A stretch of 64,000 bases of DNA from Microbacterium paludicola (lineage in GTDB: Bacteria; Actinomycetota; Actinomycetes; Actinomycetales; Microbacteriaceae): assembly GCF_015235415.1 (NCBI RefSeq), contig NZ_JADGLL010000005.1:1-64000 (forward strand). The letters are read 5' to 3'. Shown piece after piece: positions 19,289 through 26,728 of this stretch. The position numbers and the translations under genes were made by a program. Each line of letters opens with the position of its first letter. Within the stretch, counting starts at the first letter, position 1. Under the pieces are notes generated by a model. The model was not told the DNA's origin and did not search any database. It was given only the letters and a program-made list of their open reading frames with translations.

Positions 19289-20484
19289 CACAGCAGGCGG
19301 AGGGCGCCGGCACCGTGTGGCGCTCCTGGCCCGTCGCCCTGCGCATCCTTGTCGTCTACGTCGTCGCCCGACTCGCCACCACGGCGATCATGCTCGCCGT
19401 CGCCGCGAACTCGCCGGTCGATTCCCGCTTCGGCGCCGACCCCGACCTCGCCGACTACGTGCTCGGCTGGGATGCGCAGTGGTACTGGACCGTCGCGTTC
19501 TCTGGGTACCCGAGCGAGCTGCCGCTGGATGAGGCCGGCACCGCGACGGAGAACGCCTGGGCGTTCATGCCCGTCTACGCGCACCTCGCGAACATCCTCG
19601 GCTTCGGCACGTGGGGCGTCGGCGCGCTGATCGTCTCGCTCCTCGGTGGATACGTCGCGTGCCTCGCGCTTCACGCGCTGCTGCGTCGCCGGATCGGCGA
19701 GGGCGCCGCGACCTGGGCCGTCGTCCTGTTCGCCAACGCGCCGCTGGCGGCGCTGTTCCAGGTCGGCTACGCCGAGGCGCTCTTCCTCGCGTTCCTGATG
19801 TGCGCGCTGCTCGCCCTGAGCGCGCGCCGGTGGTGGTGGCTGTACCTGCTGATCCCGCTGATGGGGTACACGCGCCCCGGCGTGCTGGCGTTCGCCCTGC
19901 TGCTGGGCCTCTACGGCATCTTCCGCTGGTTCCGTCGACGAGACGATCCGCTTCCCGCCCGCGAGGTGATCCACATCGTGGTGCTCGGCGCCCTGGCAGT
20001 GGCCGTCGGCTTCTCGTGGCAGCTCTTCGCGGCGCTCGCGACCGGCGTCCCCGATGCCTATCTCGAGACCGAGCTCGCCTGGCGCCGGGGCTGGATCCCC
20101 GGGATCGAGGCGTTCGTCCCCTTCGAGGGATGGATCAGGGCGGCGCCGTTCTGGTTCTCGCTGTGGGGCCTGCCCGAATGGCTCGGCATCGTGGCGCTCG
20201 TCGTGCTCGTCCTCGGTGCGGCGGCCGCCTTGTTCTCGGCACCCGCGCGCCGGCTCGGCCCGGAGGTGCGGCTGTGGTCGGCGAGCTACATCCTCTACCT
20301 GCTGGCGGTGTTCTTCCCGCAGTCGAGCACGTTCCGGCTGCTGGTGCCGCTGTCCCCGCTGTGGGGAGCCGCGCCGCGCTCGCGGGTCGGGAGGGGGCTC
20401 GCGCTCGTCCTGTGCCTGGCCGGGCAGTGGTGGTGGATCGCCACCATGTACGGCAGTGGGAATACCTACTGGCAGGTGCCGTGA
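19270..20484 (+). CDS. PIG-V-like polytopic mannosyltransferase/glycosyltransferase
   Basis: A 404-aa integral membrane protein with about ten hydrophobic segments, starting at a GTG inside the end of dapE. The first extracytoplasmic loop holds WDAQWYWTVAFSGYP. The WDAxWY motif is typical of PIG-V-related GT-C-fold mannosyltransferases that use polyprenyl-phosphate mannose. Further features are FMPVYAHLA and a conserved YTRPGVLAFALLL. It probably adds mannose to a cell-envelope lipid or protein outside the membrane. The acceptor is not known from sequence. No other glycan genes are adjacent. Confidence 0.75.
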   Translation: MAHDALTQQAEGAGTVWRSWPVALRILVVYVVARLATTAIMLAVAANSPVDSRFGADPDLADYVLGWDAQWYWTVAFSGYPSELPLDEAGTATENAWAFMPVYAHLANILGFGTWGVGALIVSLLGGYVACLALHALLRRRIGEGAATWAVVLFANAPLAALFQVGYAEALFLAFLMCALLALSARRWWWLYLLIPLMGYTRPGVLAFALLLGLYGIFRWFRRRDDPLPAREVIHIVVLGALAVAVGFSWQLFAALATGVPDAYLETELAWRRGWIPGIEAFVPFEGWIRAAPFWFSLWGLPEWLGIVALVVLVLGAAAALFSAPARRLGPEVRLWSASYILYLLAVFFPQSSTFRLLVPLSPLWGAAPRSRVGRGLALVLCLAGQWWWIATMYGSGNTYWQVP

Positions 20485-20566
20485 TTCCCACCGCGATTGC
20501 TGACTGATCTGCTGGAATATCGCGTCGAGGAATGTCTCGGAAGTGGGCCAGCGTCGGCGCGACCGG

Positions 20567-20572
20567 TAAACT
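20567..20572 (+). promoter_or_regulatory. Probable -10 box TAAACT of the DUF3117 gene
   Basis: TAAACT lies 33 nt before ATG 20606, leaving a short leader with a GAAAGGAAG ribosome-binding site. Confidence 0.45.
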
Positions 20573-20605
20573 CGATGAGGGAGACCTCGACGAAAGGAAG
20601 CCACG

Positions 20606-20776
20606 ATGGCAGCCATGAAGCCCAGAACCGGTGACGGACCGATGGAGGCCGTGAAGGAGGGGCGCCTGATCATCGTGCGCGTGCCGCTCGAGGGCGGCGG
20701 CCGTCTGGTCGTCTCGGTGAACGACGACGAGGCCAAGGAGCTGCACGGCGTCCTCGGCGAGGTCGTCGGCGCCTGA
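20606..20776 (+). CDS. DUF3117 family small protein (56 aa)
   Basis: This short gene encodes MAAMKPRTGDGPMEAVKEGR followed by LIIVRVPLEGGGRLVVSVND and DEAKELHGVLGEVVGA. It matches the DUF3117 family, small acidic proteins of about 55 residues that are very conserved across Actinobacteria (for example Rv1211 in M. tuberculosis). A GAAAGGAAG Shine-Dalgarno sequence lies 6 bp upstream and a terminator follows. The conserved core begins at MKPRTGDGPMEA. The function is unknown. Small size and strong conservation suggest a binding or regulatory role rather than an enzyme. Confidence 0.93.
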   Translation: MAAMKPRTGDGPMEAVKEGRLIIVRVPLEGGGRLVVSVNDDEAKELHGVLGEVVGA

Positions 20777-20791
20777 GCCATACGAACTCGA

Positions 20792-20825
20792 AAGAGGTCC
20801 GGATCCCACGGGATCCGGACCTCTT
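20792..20825. terminator. Bidirectional terminator between DUF3117 and O-methyltransferase genes
   Basis: AAGAGGTCCGGATCC and its exact complement surround a CACG loop. The stem is flanked by A-rich sequence on one side and TTCTCT on the other, so it can serve both convergent genes. Confidence 0.85.
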
Positions 20826-20842
20826 CTCTGTGTCGGGGAGAA

Positions 20843-21472
20843 CTACTCCGCGACGGTGGTGAGCTGCAGCAGGCCCTCGCCGATCGTCGAGATCGCGGGG
20901 ATGACCGCCGGAGATGCCTGCGTCTCCTGCAGGAGCGTGCGGTACGCCGTCGTCACGGCATCGCGGGCGACCGGATCCGCGACCCTGCCGTTGAGCACCC
21001 GCGGCACGAGGACCGTGCCGCCCGCGCGCGCCAGTCGCAGGCCGTGCTCGACGTAGTCGATGACGTTCTCGGGGTCGGCATCGACGAGGACGATGTCGTA
21101 TGACGCCTCGTTCATGCGAGGGAGCACGTCGGCGGCCCTGCCCGTGATCAGGCGCACGCGCGCCGCCGGGATGCGCGACTGCGTGAACGCCTGACGCGCG
21201 ACGGCGAGGTGCTCGGGCTCGTGGTCGATCGTGGTGAGCACAGCCTTCGGTGCGCCGTGCAGCAGCCAGAGGCCCGAGACGCCCGCACCCGTGCCGATCT
21301 CGATGATCGAGCGCGCTCCGGTGGCCGCAGCGATCAGGGCGCACTGCGCGCCGACACCGGCGCTGATGGGAGCCGCGCCGAGTTCGAGGGCATGCTGGCG
21401 GGCCCGCGAGATGTGCTCCGGCTCCACCACCGTCTCCCGCGCGAAACGCGCGATCGCGTCGTGCTCGCTCAT
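20843..21472 (-). CDS. O-methyltransferase (class I SAM-dependent, Rv1220c-like)
   Basis: A 209-aa methyltransferase from ATG 21472, which has GGAGGTGTC directly upstream. The SAM-binding glycine motif is IIEIGTGAGVSGLWLL (about residue 55), and motif II is YDIVLVDADPENVIDYVEH with the acidic DADP typical of the COMT-like, metal-dependent O-methyltransferase family. The substrate is unknown. Its position between a DUF3117 gene and tatB copies the mycobacterial gene order, except that the sigE-rseA-htrA genes expected between them are absent. Confidence 0.9.
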   Translation of the reverse strand: MSEHDAIARFARETVVEPEHISRARQHALELGAAPISAGVGAQCALIAAATGARSIIEIGTGAGVSGLWLLHGAPKAVLTTIDHEPEHLAVARQAFTQSRIPAARVRLITGRAADVLPRMNEASYDIVLVDADPENVIDYVEHGLRLARAGGTVLVPRVLNGRVADPVARDAVTTAYRTLLQETQASPAVIPAISTIGEGLLQLTTVAE

Positions 21473-21538
21473 GACACCTCCATGGATTCCCCTCCAGCGT
21501 ACGGTTCCCGGCCGGACGGACCGCGCAGGCACGGCCGG

Positions 21539-21544
21539 TAGGCT
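21539..21544 (+). promoter_or_regulatory. -10 box TAGGCT of a leaderless tatB promoter
   Basis: TAGGCT lies 7 nt before ATG 21552. Confidence 0.55.
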
Positions 21545-21551
21545 GTAAGCC

Positions 21552-21926
21552 ATGAATCTCGGGCTCACCTTCGAGAAGGTTCTGGTGATCGCCGCGGTCG
21601 CCGCCTTCCTCATCGGGCCCGAGCGACTCCCTCGTTACGCCGAGATGCTCGCGCGACTCGTGAAGCGCGCACGGGACTTCGCGCAGGGCGCCCAGAACCG
21701 CGTGCGCGAGGAGATGGGGCCAGAGTTCGACGAGGTCGACTGGCGCAAGCTCGACCCCCGGCAGTACGACCCGCGGCGCATCATCCGCGAGGCGCTGCTC
21801 GAGGACGAGACCCCGGCGCCCGCCCCGAATCCCACGGTCATCGCGCCGCCGCGCCCGTCTGGCCCGATGATCCGGCACACGTTCACGGCCGAGACGCCCC
21901 CGCCCTTCGACGCTGAAGCCACGTAG
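21552..21926 (+). CDS. tatB: Twin-arginine translocase subunit TatB
   Basis: A 124-aa protein with a single N-terminal membrane helix (LTFEKVLVIAAVAAFLIGPERLP). The helix is followed by the Tat hinge GPERLP and an amphipathic helix (RYAEMLARLVKRARDF). The longer variable acidic and proline-rich tail favours TatB over the shorter TatA. It would act with TatC in recognising folded, twin-arginine-signal substrates. TatA and TatC are not in this window. Convergent with mrp, separated by a hairpin-forming repeat. Confidence 0.85.
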   Translation: MNLGLTFEKVLVIAAVAAFLIGPERLPRYAEMLARLVKRARDFAQGAQNRVREEMGPEFDEVDWRKLDPRQYDPRRIIREALLEDETPAPAPNPTVIAPPRPSGPMIRHTFTAETPPPFDAEAT

Positions 21927-22019
21927 TTTCTTTTCTCACGCCTCTCGACCGGCTCGGGCACCGCTTCGCGGCGCCGCTCGCCGTTCTCGCGCTGTCGCTT
22001 CGCTCCATCGGGGCGTGAG

Positions 22020-22160
22020 GTGGCGGGCGCACGAGCGCCCGCACGCTCGCTTCGCTCGCACGGAGACACAGCTGCAGACGCTGCGGTCGCTGCGTCGCTT
22101 CGACTCGCTTCGCTCGCTCAGCAACCGGGGACGGTTATCGAGCGAGCGAAGCGAGTCGAG
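22020..22160. repeat. Repeat element with a perfect 20-bp inverted repeat between tatB and mrp
   Basis: TCGACTCGCTTCGCTCGCTC at 22100-22119 is exactly complementary to 22140-22159 around a 20-nt loop, giving a very stable hairpin. The flanking 22020-22070 carries related GCGAGCGAAGCG-type sequence in the opposite orientation. This is the same family as the repeats at 265-390 and 16451-17010. It lies between convergent genes, where it could end both transcripts. Confidence 0.85.
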
Positions 22161-22181
22161 ATGGGAGGCGTGAGCGAAGAA

Positions 22182-23339
22182 TCAGCGCGCGGGGGCGAAA
22201 GGCAGCAGGCGGCCAGCGAGGCGGCGGGGCTGGGAGGCGATGCGCTCCGCGAGGCGCGCGACCTCCATGGCGGCGGGGTCATCCGGATGCGCGACGACGA
22301 TCGGATCGCCGGCGTCGCCCGAGGCGCGCAGGGCGGGGCTGAGCGGGATCGACGCCAGCACGGGCACGTTGTGGTCGCCGTCCGCGGACAGGGCTGCGGC
22401 CACTTCGGCGCCGCCACCCGAGCCGAATAGGTCCATCACGGTGCCGTCGGGAAGCGTCATCGCCGCCATGTTCTCGACGACGCCGATCACCCGCTGGCCG
22501 GTCTGCCGCGCGACGAGACCGCTGCGGACGGCGACGTCGGAGGCCGCCGCCTGCGGCGTGGTCACGACCAGGACGTCCGCGTGGGGCAGCAGCTGACCGA
22601 CCGAGATCGCCACGTCTCCCGTCCCAGGGGGCATGTCGAGCAGCAGCACGTCGAGGTCGCCGAAGTACACGTCGGTCAGGAACTGCTGGACGGTGCGGTG
22701 GAGCATGGGTCCGCGCCACGCCACGGCGCCGGTGCGCGCGCCGGATCCGGTGCCGTCGTCCTGCAGGAACATCCCGATCGAGATCGCCTTCACACCGTGG
22801 GCGACGGGGGGCAGCATCAGCTGGTCGACGCGTGTGGGCTGCGCGATCTCGCCGTCCTTCGCCAGTCCGAGCAGGGGAGGGATCGAGAACCCGTGCACGT
22901 CTGCGTCGATCAGGCCGACCGCCAGGCCGCGCTGCGCGAGCGCCACGGCGAGGTTCGCCGTGACGGTCGACTTGCCGACCCCGCCCTTGCCGCTGGTGAC
23001 CGCGATGACGCGGGTGAGCGACTCCGGGCCGAACGGCATCCCGCGCACCGGCCGCAGGCGCGACGTCAGCGCCGTGCGCTCGGCCGGGGTCATCACGCCG
23101 ACGTCGATCGTCACCGCGCCGACGCCCTCGACCGACTCGGCCGCCCGCCGGACGTCCGACTCGATGCGGTCGGCGGCGGGGCATCCGACGATCGTCAGAG
23201 CGATGCCGACGCGCACATCCGCGCCCTCGGCCTCGACGCCCCGCACCATGTCGAGCTCGGACAGCGGGCGGCGCAGCTCGGGATCGGAGACCCGGCCGAC
23301 CGCCTCACGAACCCGCTCGACGAGCGTCGCGTCCGTCAC
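22182..23339 (-). CDS. mrp: Mrp/NBP35-family iron-sulfur cluster carrier ATPase
   Basis: A 385-aa P-loop ATPase. The N-terminal 95 residues form a MIP18/DUF59 domain (SDPELRRPLSELDMVRGV), followed by the deviant Walker A SGKGGVGKSTVTANLAVAL (about residue 117) and a MinD-like domain (LLLDMPPGTGDVAISVGQL). Mrp/ApbC proteins carry and deliver Fe-S clusters. The usual CxxC cluster motif is missing: VVENMAAMTLPDGTVMDLFG stands where 'NMS.F.CPhC' occurs in others. This is also the case in actinobacterial Mrp as I recall it. GTG 23339 overlaps the DUF1003 stop codon by 4 bp, so it is the last gene of a three-gene operon. Confidence 0.92.
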   Translation of the reverse strand: MTDATLVERVREAVGRVSDPELRRPLSELDMVRGVEAEGADVRVGIALTIVGCPAADRIESDVRRAAESVEGVGAVTIDVGVMTPAERTALTSRLRPVRGMPFGPESLTRVIAVTSGKGGVGKSTVTANLAVALAQRGLAVGLIDADVHGFSIPPLLGLAKDGEIAQPTRVDQLMLPPVAHGVKAISIGMFLQDDGTGSGARTGAVAWRGPMLHRTVQQFLTDVYFGDLDVLLLDMPPGTGDVAISVGQLLPHADVLVVTTPQAAASDVAVRSGLVARQTGQRVIGVVENMAAMTLPDGTVMDLFGSGGGAEVAAALSADGDHNVPVLASIPLSPALRASGDAGDPIVVAHPDDPAAMEVARLAERIASQPRRLAGRLLPFAPAR

Positions 23340-23884
23340 GATCCCTCGGGCGCCGGGGCGTCGGCGTCGTCGCGGCGCCGGGCGTCGCGGGAGTCGAGCT
23401 GCTCGAGCATCGCCTTCAGCTCCTCCCGCAGCACCTCGCGGTTCACGACGCGGTCCTCGATGTCGTCCAGCGCCAGGCGCAGCGCGACGATCTCGCGCGC
23501 GAGGTACTCGGTGTCGGCGAGGTTGCGCTCGGCGCGCTGACGATCCTGCTCGATCTGCACGCGGTCGCGGTCATCCTGCCGGTTCTGGGCGAGCAGGATG
23601 AGCGGAGCCGCGTACGACGCCTGCAGCGAGAGGGCGAGCGTCAGGGCGGTGAAACCGAGGTCGGCGGAGTCGAACCGCAGCCCTTCGGGGGTCACCGAGT
23701 TCCACACCATCCAGAGCAGCACGAACAGCGTCAGTCCGATCAGGAACGCCGGCGTGCCCATCGCACGGGCGATCCACTCGGTCGCGCGGCCGAAGCGGTC
23801 GCGGTCGCGTGTGGTCGACGGAGCGAGCATCGGCGTGCGCCCGCGCACCACGTCCGGCCGCGACATGTCGCGCCCGGCCATCAT
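23336..23884 (-). CDS. DUF1003 domain membrane protein
   Basis: A 182-aa protein with two hydrophobic segments (about residues 45-65 and 75-100) enclosing the DUF1003 core: MGTPAFLIGLTLFVLLWMVWN, FTALTLALSLQASYAAPLILLAQNRQDDRDR. A long charged helical tail follows and probably forms a coiled coil. The function is unknown. It overlaps the upstream MgtE_N/CBS gene (ATGA) and the downstream mrp gene, the same trio order I recall for Rv1232c-Rv1231c-Rv1229c. Confidence 0.88.
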   Translation of the reverse strand: MMAGRDMSRPDVVRGRTPMLAPSTTRDRDRFGRATEWIARAMGTPAFLIGLTLFVLLWMVWNSVTPEGLRFDSADLGFTALTLALSLQASYAAPLILLAQNRQDDRDRVQIEQDRQRAERNLADTEYLAREIVALRLALDDIEDRVVNREVLREELKAMLEQLDSRDARRRDDADAPAPEGS

Positions 23885-25173
23885 CCGAGCCCCACCGTCG
23901 GGATCGTGCCGGTCCCGGGCGCGGGAGGCAGCGGCGCGTCGGTGTCGTGCGAGCGCCAGTCGTCGGGAAGCAGGTAGTCGAGCATGTCGTCGACGCTGAT
24001 CGCGCCCACGAGGCGCCGCGCCTGGTCGACGACGGGGAGCGACACGAGGTCGTAGCTCGCCAGGTGGCGCGCGACCTCGGCCGCGCTCGACGTCACCAGC
24101 ACGGGCTCGATCGTGTCGTCGAGGATCGCGCCGATCCGCTCGTGCGGCGGGTAGCGCAGCATGCGCTGGAAGTGCACCGCGCCCAGGAAGCGGCCGGTGG
24201 GCGTCTCGTACGGCGGCAGGGTCACGAACACACTCGCCGCGAGGGCCGGATGCAGTTCGTGACGGCGGATCGTCGCGAGGGCCTCCGCGATGGTCGCGTC
24301 GGCCGACATGATGATCGGCTCGGGGGTCATCAGACCGCCCGCGGTGTCCGCGCCGTAGCGCAGCAGCATGCGGACGTCTTCGGCCTCCTCCGGCTCCATG
24401 AGCTGCAGCAGCTCCTCGGAGCGCTCCGGCTCGAGCTCGGCGAGCAGGTCGGCCGCATCATCCGGATCCATCGCGTCGAGGACGTCGGCGGCGCGCTCGT
24501 CGCCGAGCTTCTCCAGGATGTGCGCCTGCTCCTCCTCGGGCATCTCCTCGAGCGCGTCGGCGAGGCGCTCGTCCGAGAGCTCCTCGGCGACCTCGAGCAT
24601 GCGCTCCTCCGGCAGGTCGAGCAGCGTGTTCGCCAGGTCGGCGGGACGCAGCTCGGCATAGCTCGCCGCGAGGGCCTCGGCCGACTGCGCCTCGCCGGGG
24701 GCGTGGTGCTCTCGCACCTCGTGCCACGTCGCGAACGTCGTGGGTCCCTTCGCGAACGGAGACGCGCTGGTCTTCGGCTTGCGCAGGAACAGCTGCCCGA
24801 TCGCCCACTCGCCGACGCGGTTCGGCTCGATCCCGACGTCCTCGATCACGGCCGAGCCGCTGCCGTCCACGAAGTGCACGCGGCGGCCGACGACCTCGGC
24901 GAGCACGCGCACCTCATCGGCGCGCGGCTGGAACCGGCGCACGTTGATCAGGCCGGTGGTGATGACCTGTCCCGAGGAGATGGAGGTGACCCGGCCGATG
25001 TTCACGAACACCTGCCGACGGCCGGGGATCTCGCACACGAGGCCGATCACGCGGGGCGCGGCCTTACTTCGATACACGACGACGACGTCCCGGACCTTGC
25101 CGAGCCGGTCGCCCGCGGGGTCGAAGACGGGGCAGCCGGCCAGCCGCGCCGCGAAAACCCTCTGCGTGCTCAT
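23881..25173 (-). CDS. MgtE N-domain plus CBS-pair protein without a transporter pore
   Basis: A 430-aa cytosolic protein from ATG 25173, preceded by GGGAGGC. It has an N-terminal PRC-barrel-like region (residues 1 to about 120). An MgtE_N helical superhelix with repeated DLPEER, EMPEEEQ and MDPDDAADLLAEL units follows (about 160-265). Two CBS domains come last (about 275-400, including AGGLMTPEPI and LVSLPVVDQARRLVGAISVDD). The membrane domain of true MgtE magnesium channels is absent. It probably senses Mg2+ or a nucleotide and regulates a partner. The DUF1003 membrane protein encoded immediately downstream is an obvious candidate, but this is inference. Confidence 0.88.
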   Translation of the reverse strand: MSTQRVFAARLAGCPVFDPAGDRLGKVRDVVVVYRSKAAPRVIGLVCEIPGRRQVFVNIGRVTSISSGQVITTGLINVRRFQPRADEVRVLAEVVGRRVHFVDGSGSAVIEDVGIEPNRVGEWAIGQLFLRKPKTSASPFAKGPTTFATWHEVREHHAPGEAQSAEALAASYAELRPADLANTLLDLPEERMLEVAEELSDERLADALEEMPEEEQAHILEKLGDERAADVLDAMDPDDAADLLAELEPERSEELLQLMEPEEAEDVRMLLRYGADTAGGLMTPEPIIMSADATIAEALATIRRHELHPALAASVFVTLPPYETPTGRFLGAVHFQRMLRYPPHERIGAILDDTIEPVLVTSSAAEVARHLASYDLVSLPVVDQARRLVGAISVDDMLDYLLPDDWRSHDTDAPLPPAPGTGTIPTVGLG

Positions 25174-25180
25174 GCCTCCC

Positions 25181-25186
25181 AGCGTA
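25181..25186 (-). promoter_or_regulatory. -10 box TACGCT upstream of the MgtE_N/CBS operon
   Basis: On the minus strand TACGCT lies 7 nt before ATG 25173. The intervening GGGAGGC would be too close to the 5' end to act fully if transcription is leaderless. Confidence 0.45.
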
Positions 25187-25280
25187 GTCCGCGCCCCCGG
25201 CGGCACGAGCCGCCTCGGCACGGGCCGATCGCGCCGCGAGCGAACGCGCCGTGTCGTGGGGAGGCCGCGTGCGAGAATGG

Positions 25281-25346
25281 CGCGGTGCGATGCATGAGCG
25301 GACGGAACGAGTCGCGGTGCGATGCACTGAGCGAACGGAGTGAGTC
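25281..25346. repeat. Two direct repeats in the leader of the stress-protein gene
   Basis: GCGGTGCGATGCATGAGCGG followed by ACGGAACGAGTC (about 25282-25313) is repeated with changes as GCGGTGCGATGCACTGAGCG, AACGGAGTGAGTC (about 25314-25346). The second copy ends four bases before the GTG start of the next gene. The GAGCGAACGGAGTGAGTCGAA core belongs to the same dispersed family. Confidence 0.7.
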
Positions 25347-25349
25347 GAA

Positions 25350-26060
25350 GTGAGCATGGTGAGCGGGCTGAACAAGCCGTTCGAGGTCGGGCAGACGGTG
25401 GCGAGCTTCAAGGACTACGACGCGGCGCAGAAGGCGGTGTCGAAGCTGATCTCGTCGGACATCCCCGCCGCTGACATCGCGATCGTCGGCACGGCGCTGC
25501 GCTCGGTGGAGAAGGTCACGGGCCGGCTCGGCTACGCGCAGGCCGCCTGGTCGGGCGCGGTCAACGGCGTGCTCCTCGGCCTGCTGTTCGCGGCGATGCT
25601 CGCGATCTGGACGCCCGGGGTCCCGATCTCGATGTTCGCGGGCTACCTGCTCGTCGGCATCGCCCTCGGCATGCTGTTCCGCCTCATCGCGTACTCGATC
25701 TTGCGCCGTCGTCGTGACTTCGCGAGCGTGATGCAGGTCTCCGCCGATCACTACGAGGTCACGGTGCTTCCGCGCAGCGTCGCCAAGGCGCGCCAGGTGA
25801 TGGGCGCGACCGCCGCGCCGCGTCCCGCCCCCGAGGCCGCCGTCGTCGCCCCGCCCGTGTCGCAGGAGCCCCCGCGCTACGGGGTGCGGATCGATCCCGC
25901 CGCGCCCGCGCAGCGGCCGACGCCGGAATCGCACGTCGCCCCCGAGCCGCACGTCGCTCCGGCGCCCGAGCCCGAGCCGCAGGCCTGGACGCCCGAGGGC
26001 GACGCGTCGGGCTCGCGCCGCGACGACGGCGACGCCCCGAAGGATCCCGACCGCGCGTGA
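25350..26060 (+). CDS. General stress protein 17M-like domain membrane protein
   Basis: A 236-aa protein starting at GTG 25350. ATG 25356 and GTG 25359 are close alternatives. Residues 10-60 (ASFKDYDAAQKAVSKLISSDIPAADIAIVG) fit the general stress protein 17M (YflT-like) fold. Two transmembrane segments follow (about 70-90 and 95-115), then a soluble segment (FASVMQVSADHYEVTVLPR). A long proline/alanine-rich tail with repeated AP and EP pairs ends the chain. Actinobacterial relatives are annotated as general stress proteins, but the role is unknown. The gene start lies directly against the dispersed repeat. Confidence 0.75.
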   Translation: MSMVSGLNKPFEVGQTVASFKDYDAAQKAVSKLISSDIPAADIAIVGTALRSVEKVTGRLGYAQAAWSGAVNGVLLGLLFAAMLAIWTPGVPISMFAGYLLVGIALGMLFRLIAYSILRRRRDFASVMQVSADHYEVTVLPRSVAKARQVMGATAAPRPAPEAAVVAPPVSQEPPRYGVRIDPAAPAQRPTPESHVAPEPHVAPAPEPEPQAWTPEGDASGSRRDDGDAPKDPDRA

Positions 26061-26716
26061 GCGCGACCGAGTCGACCCTCGAGGTGCCGCTCGCGTCCGG
26101 GCCGGTAGACGTGACGCTCGCGGTAGACCCGGCCGCCGACGCCCGGGCGGTGCTTGTGCTCGCGCACGGCGCCGGCGCCGGCATGCGGCATCCGTTCCTC
26201 GCCGGCCTCGCGGCCGCGCTCGCCGATGGCGGCGTCACCGTGATGCGGTTCAACTTCCCGTACGTCGAGGCGGGCCGGCGGATGCCGGGGCGCCCGGCCG
26301 ACGCGATCGCGACGTGGCGGGCGGTGGCCGCCCACGCCGAGAGCGAGGGACTGCCGGTCTGGGCGGCGGGCAAGTCCTACGGCGGACGGATGGCCTCGAT
26401 GGCCGCCGCGGAGGGAGACCTCCCCGTCGCGGGGCTGATCTACCTCGGCTACCCGCTGCACGCGCCGGGAAAGCCCGAGAAGCCGCGTGCCGAGCACCTG
26501 CCGCAGGTCGCGCAGCCGCAGCTGTTCGTCGAGGGCGACCTCGACCCGTTCATCCAGCCGCTCGATCAGTTCCGCGAGGTGGTCGCGACGTGCCGCGACG
26601 CGCGCGTCGAGTGGATCGAGGGCGGCAATCACTCGTTCGAGGTGAAGGGGCGCAAGCGTCCGGCCGACAGGATCGGCGCCGAGCTCGCGCCCATCCTGTC
26701 GGCCTTCGTCCGCTGA
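26057..26716 (+). CDS. Alpha/beta hydrolase of the dienelactone-hydrolase/KANL3-Tex30-like group
   Basis: A 219-aa hydrolase that overlaps the preceding gene by 4 bp (GTGA). The oxyanion-hole region is VLAHGAGAGMRHPF (about residues 33-46). The nucleophile elbow is GKSYGGRM (Ser about 115), the acid lies in EGDLDPF and the catalytic His in EGGNHSF. Members of this compact group are predicted esterases of unknown substrate. The chain has no signal peptide, so it is cytosolic. Confidence 0.85.
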   Translation: MSATESTLEVPLASGPVDVTLAVDPAADARAVLVLAHGAGAGMRHPFLAGLAAALADGGVTVMRFNFPYVEAGRRMPGRPADAIATWRAVAAHAESEGLPVWAAGKSYGGRMASMAAAEGDLPVAGLIYLGYPLHAPGKPEKPRAEHLPQVAQPQLFVEGDLDPFIQPLDQFREVVATCRDARVEWIEGGNHSFEVKGRKRPADRIGAELAPILSAFVR

Positions 26717-26728
26717 GACGCGGGCGGG

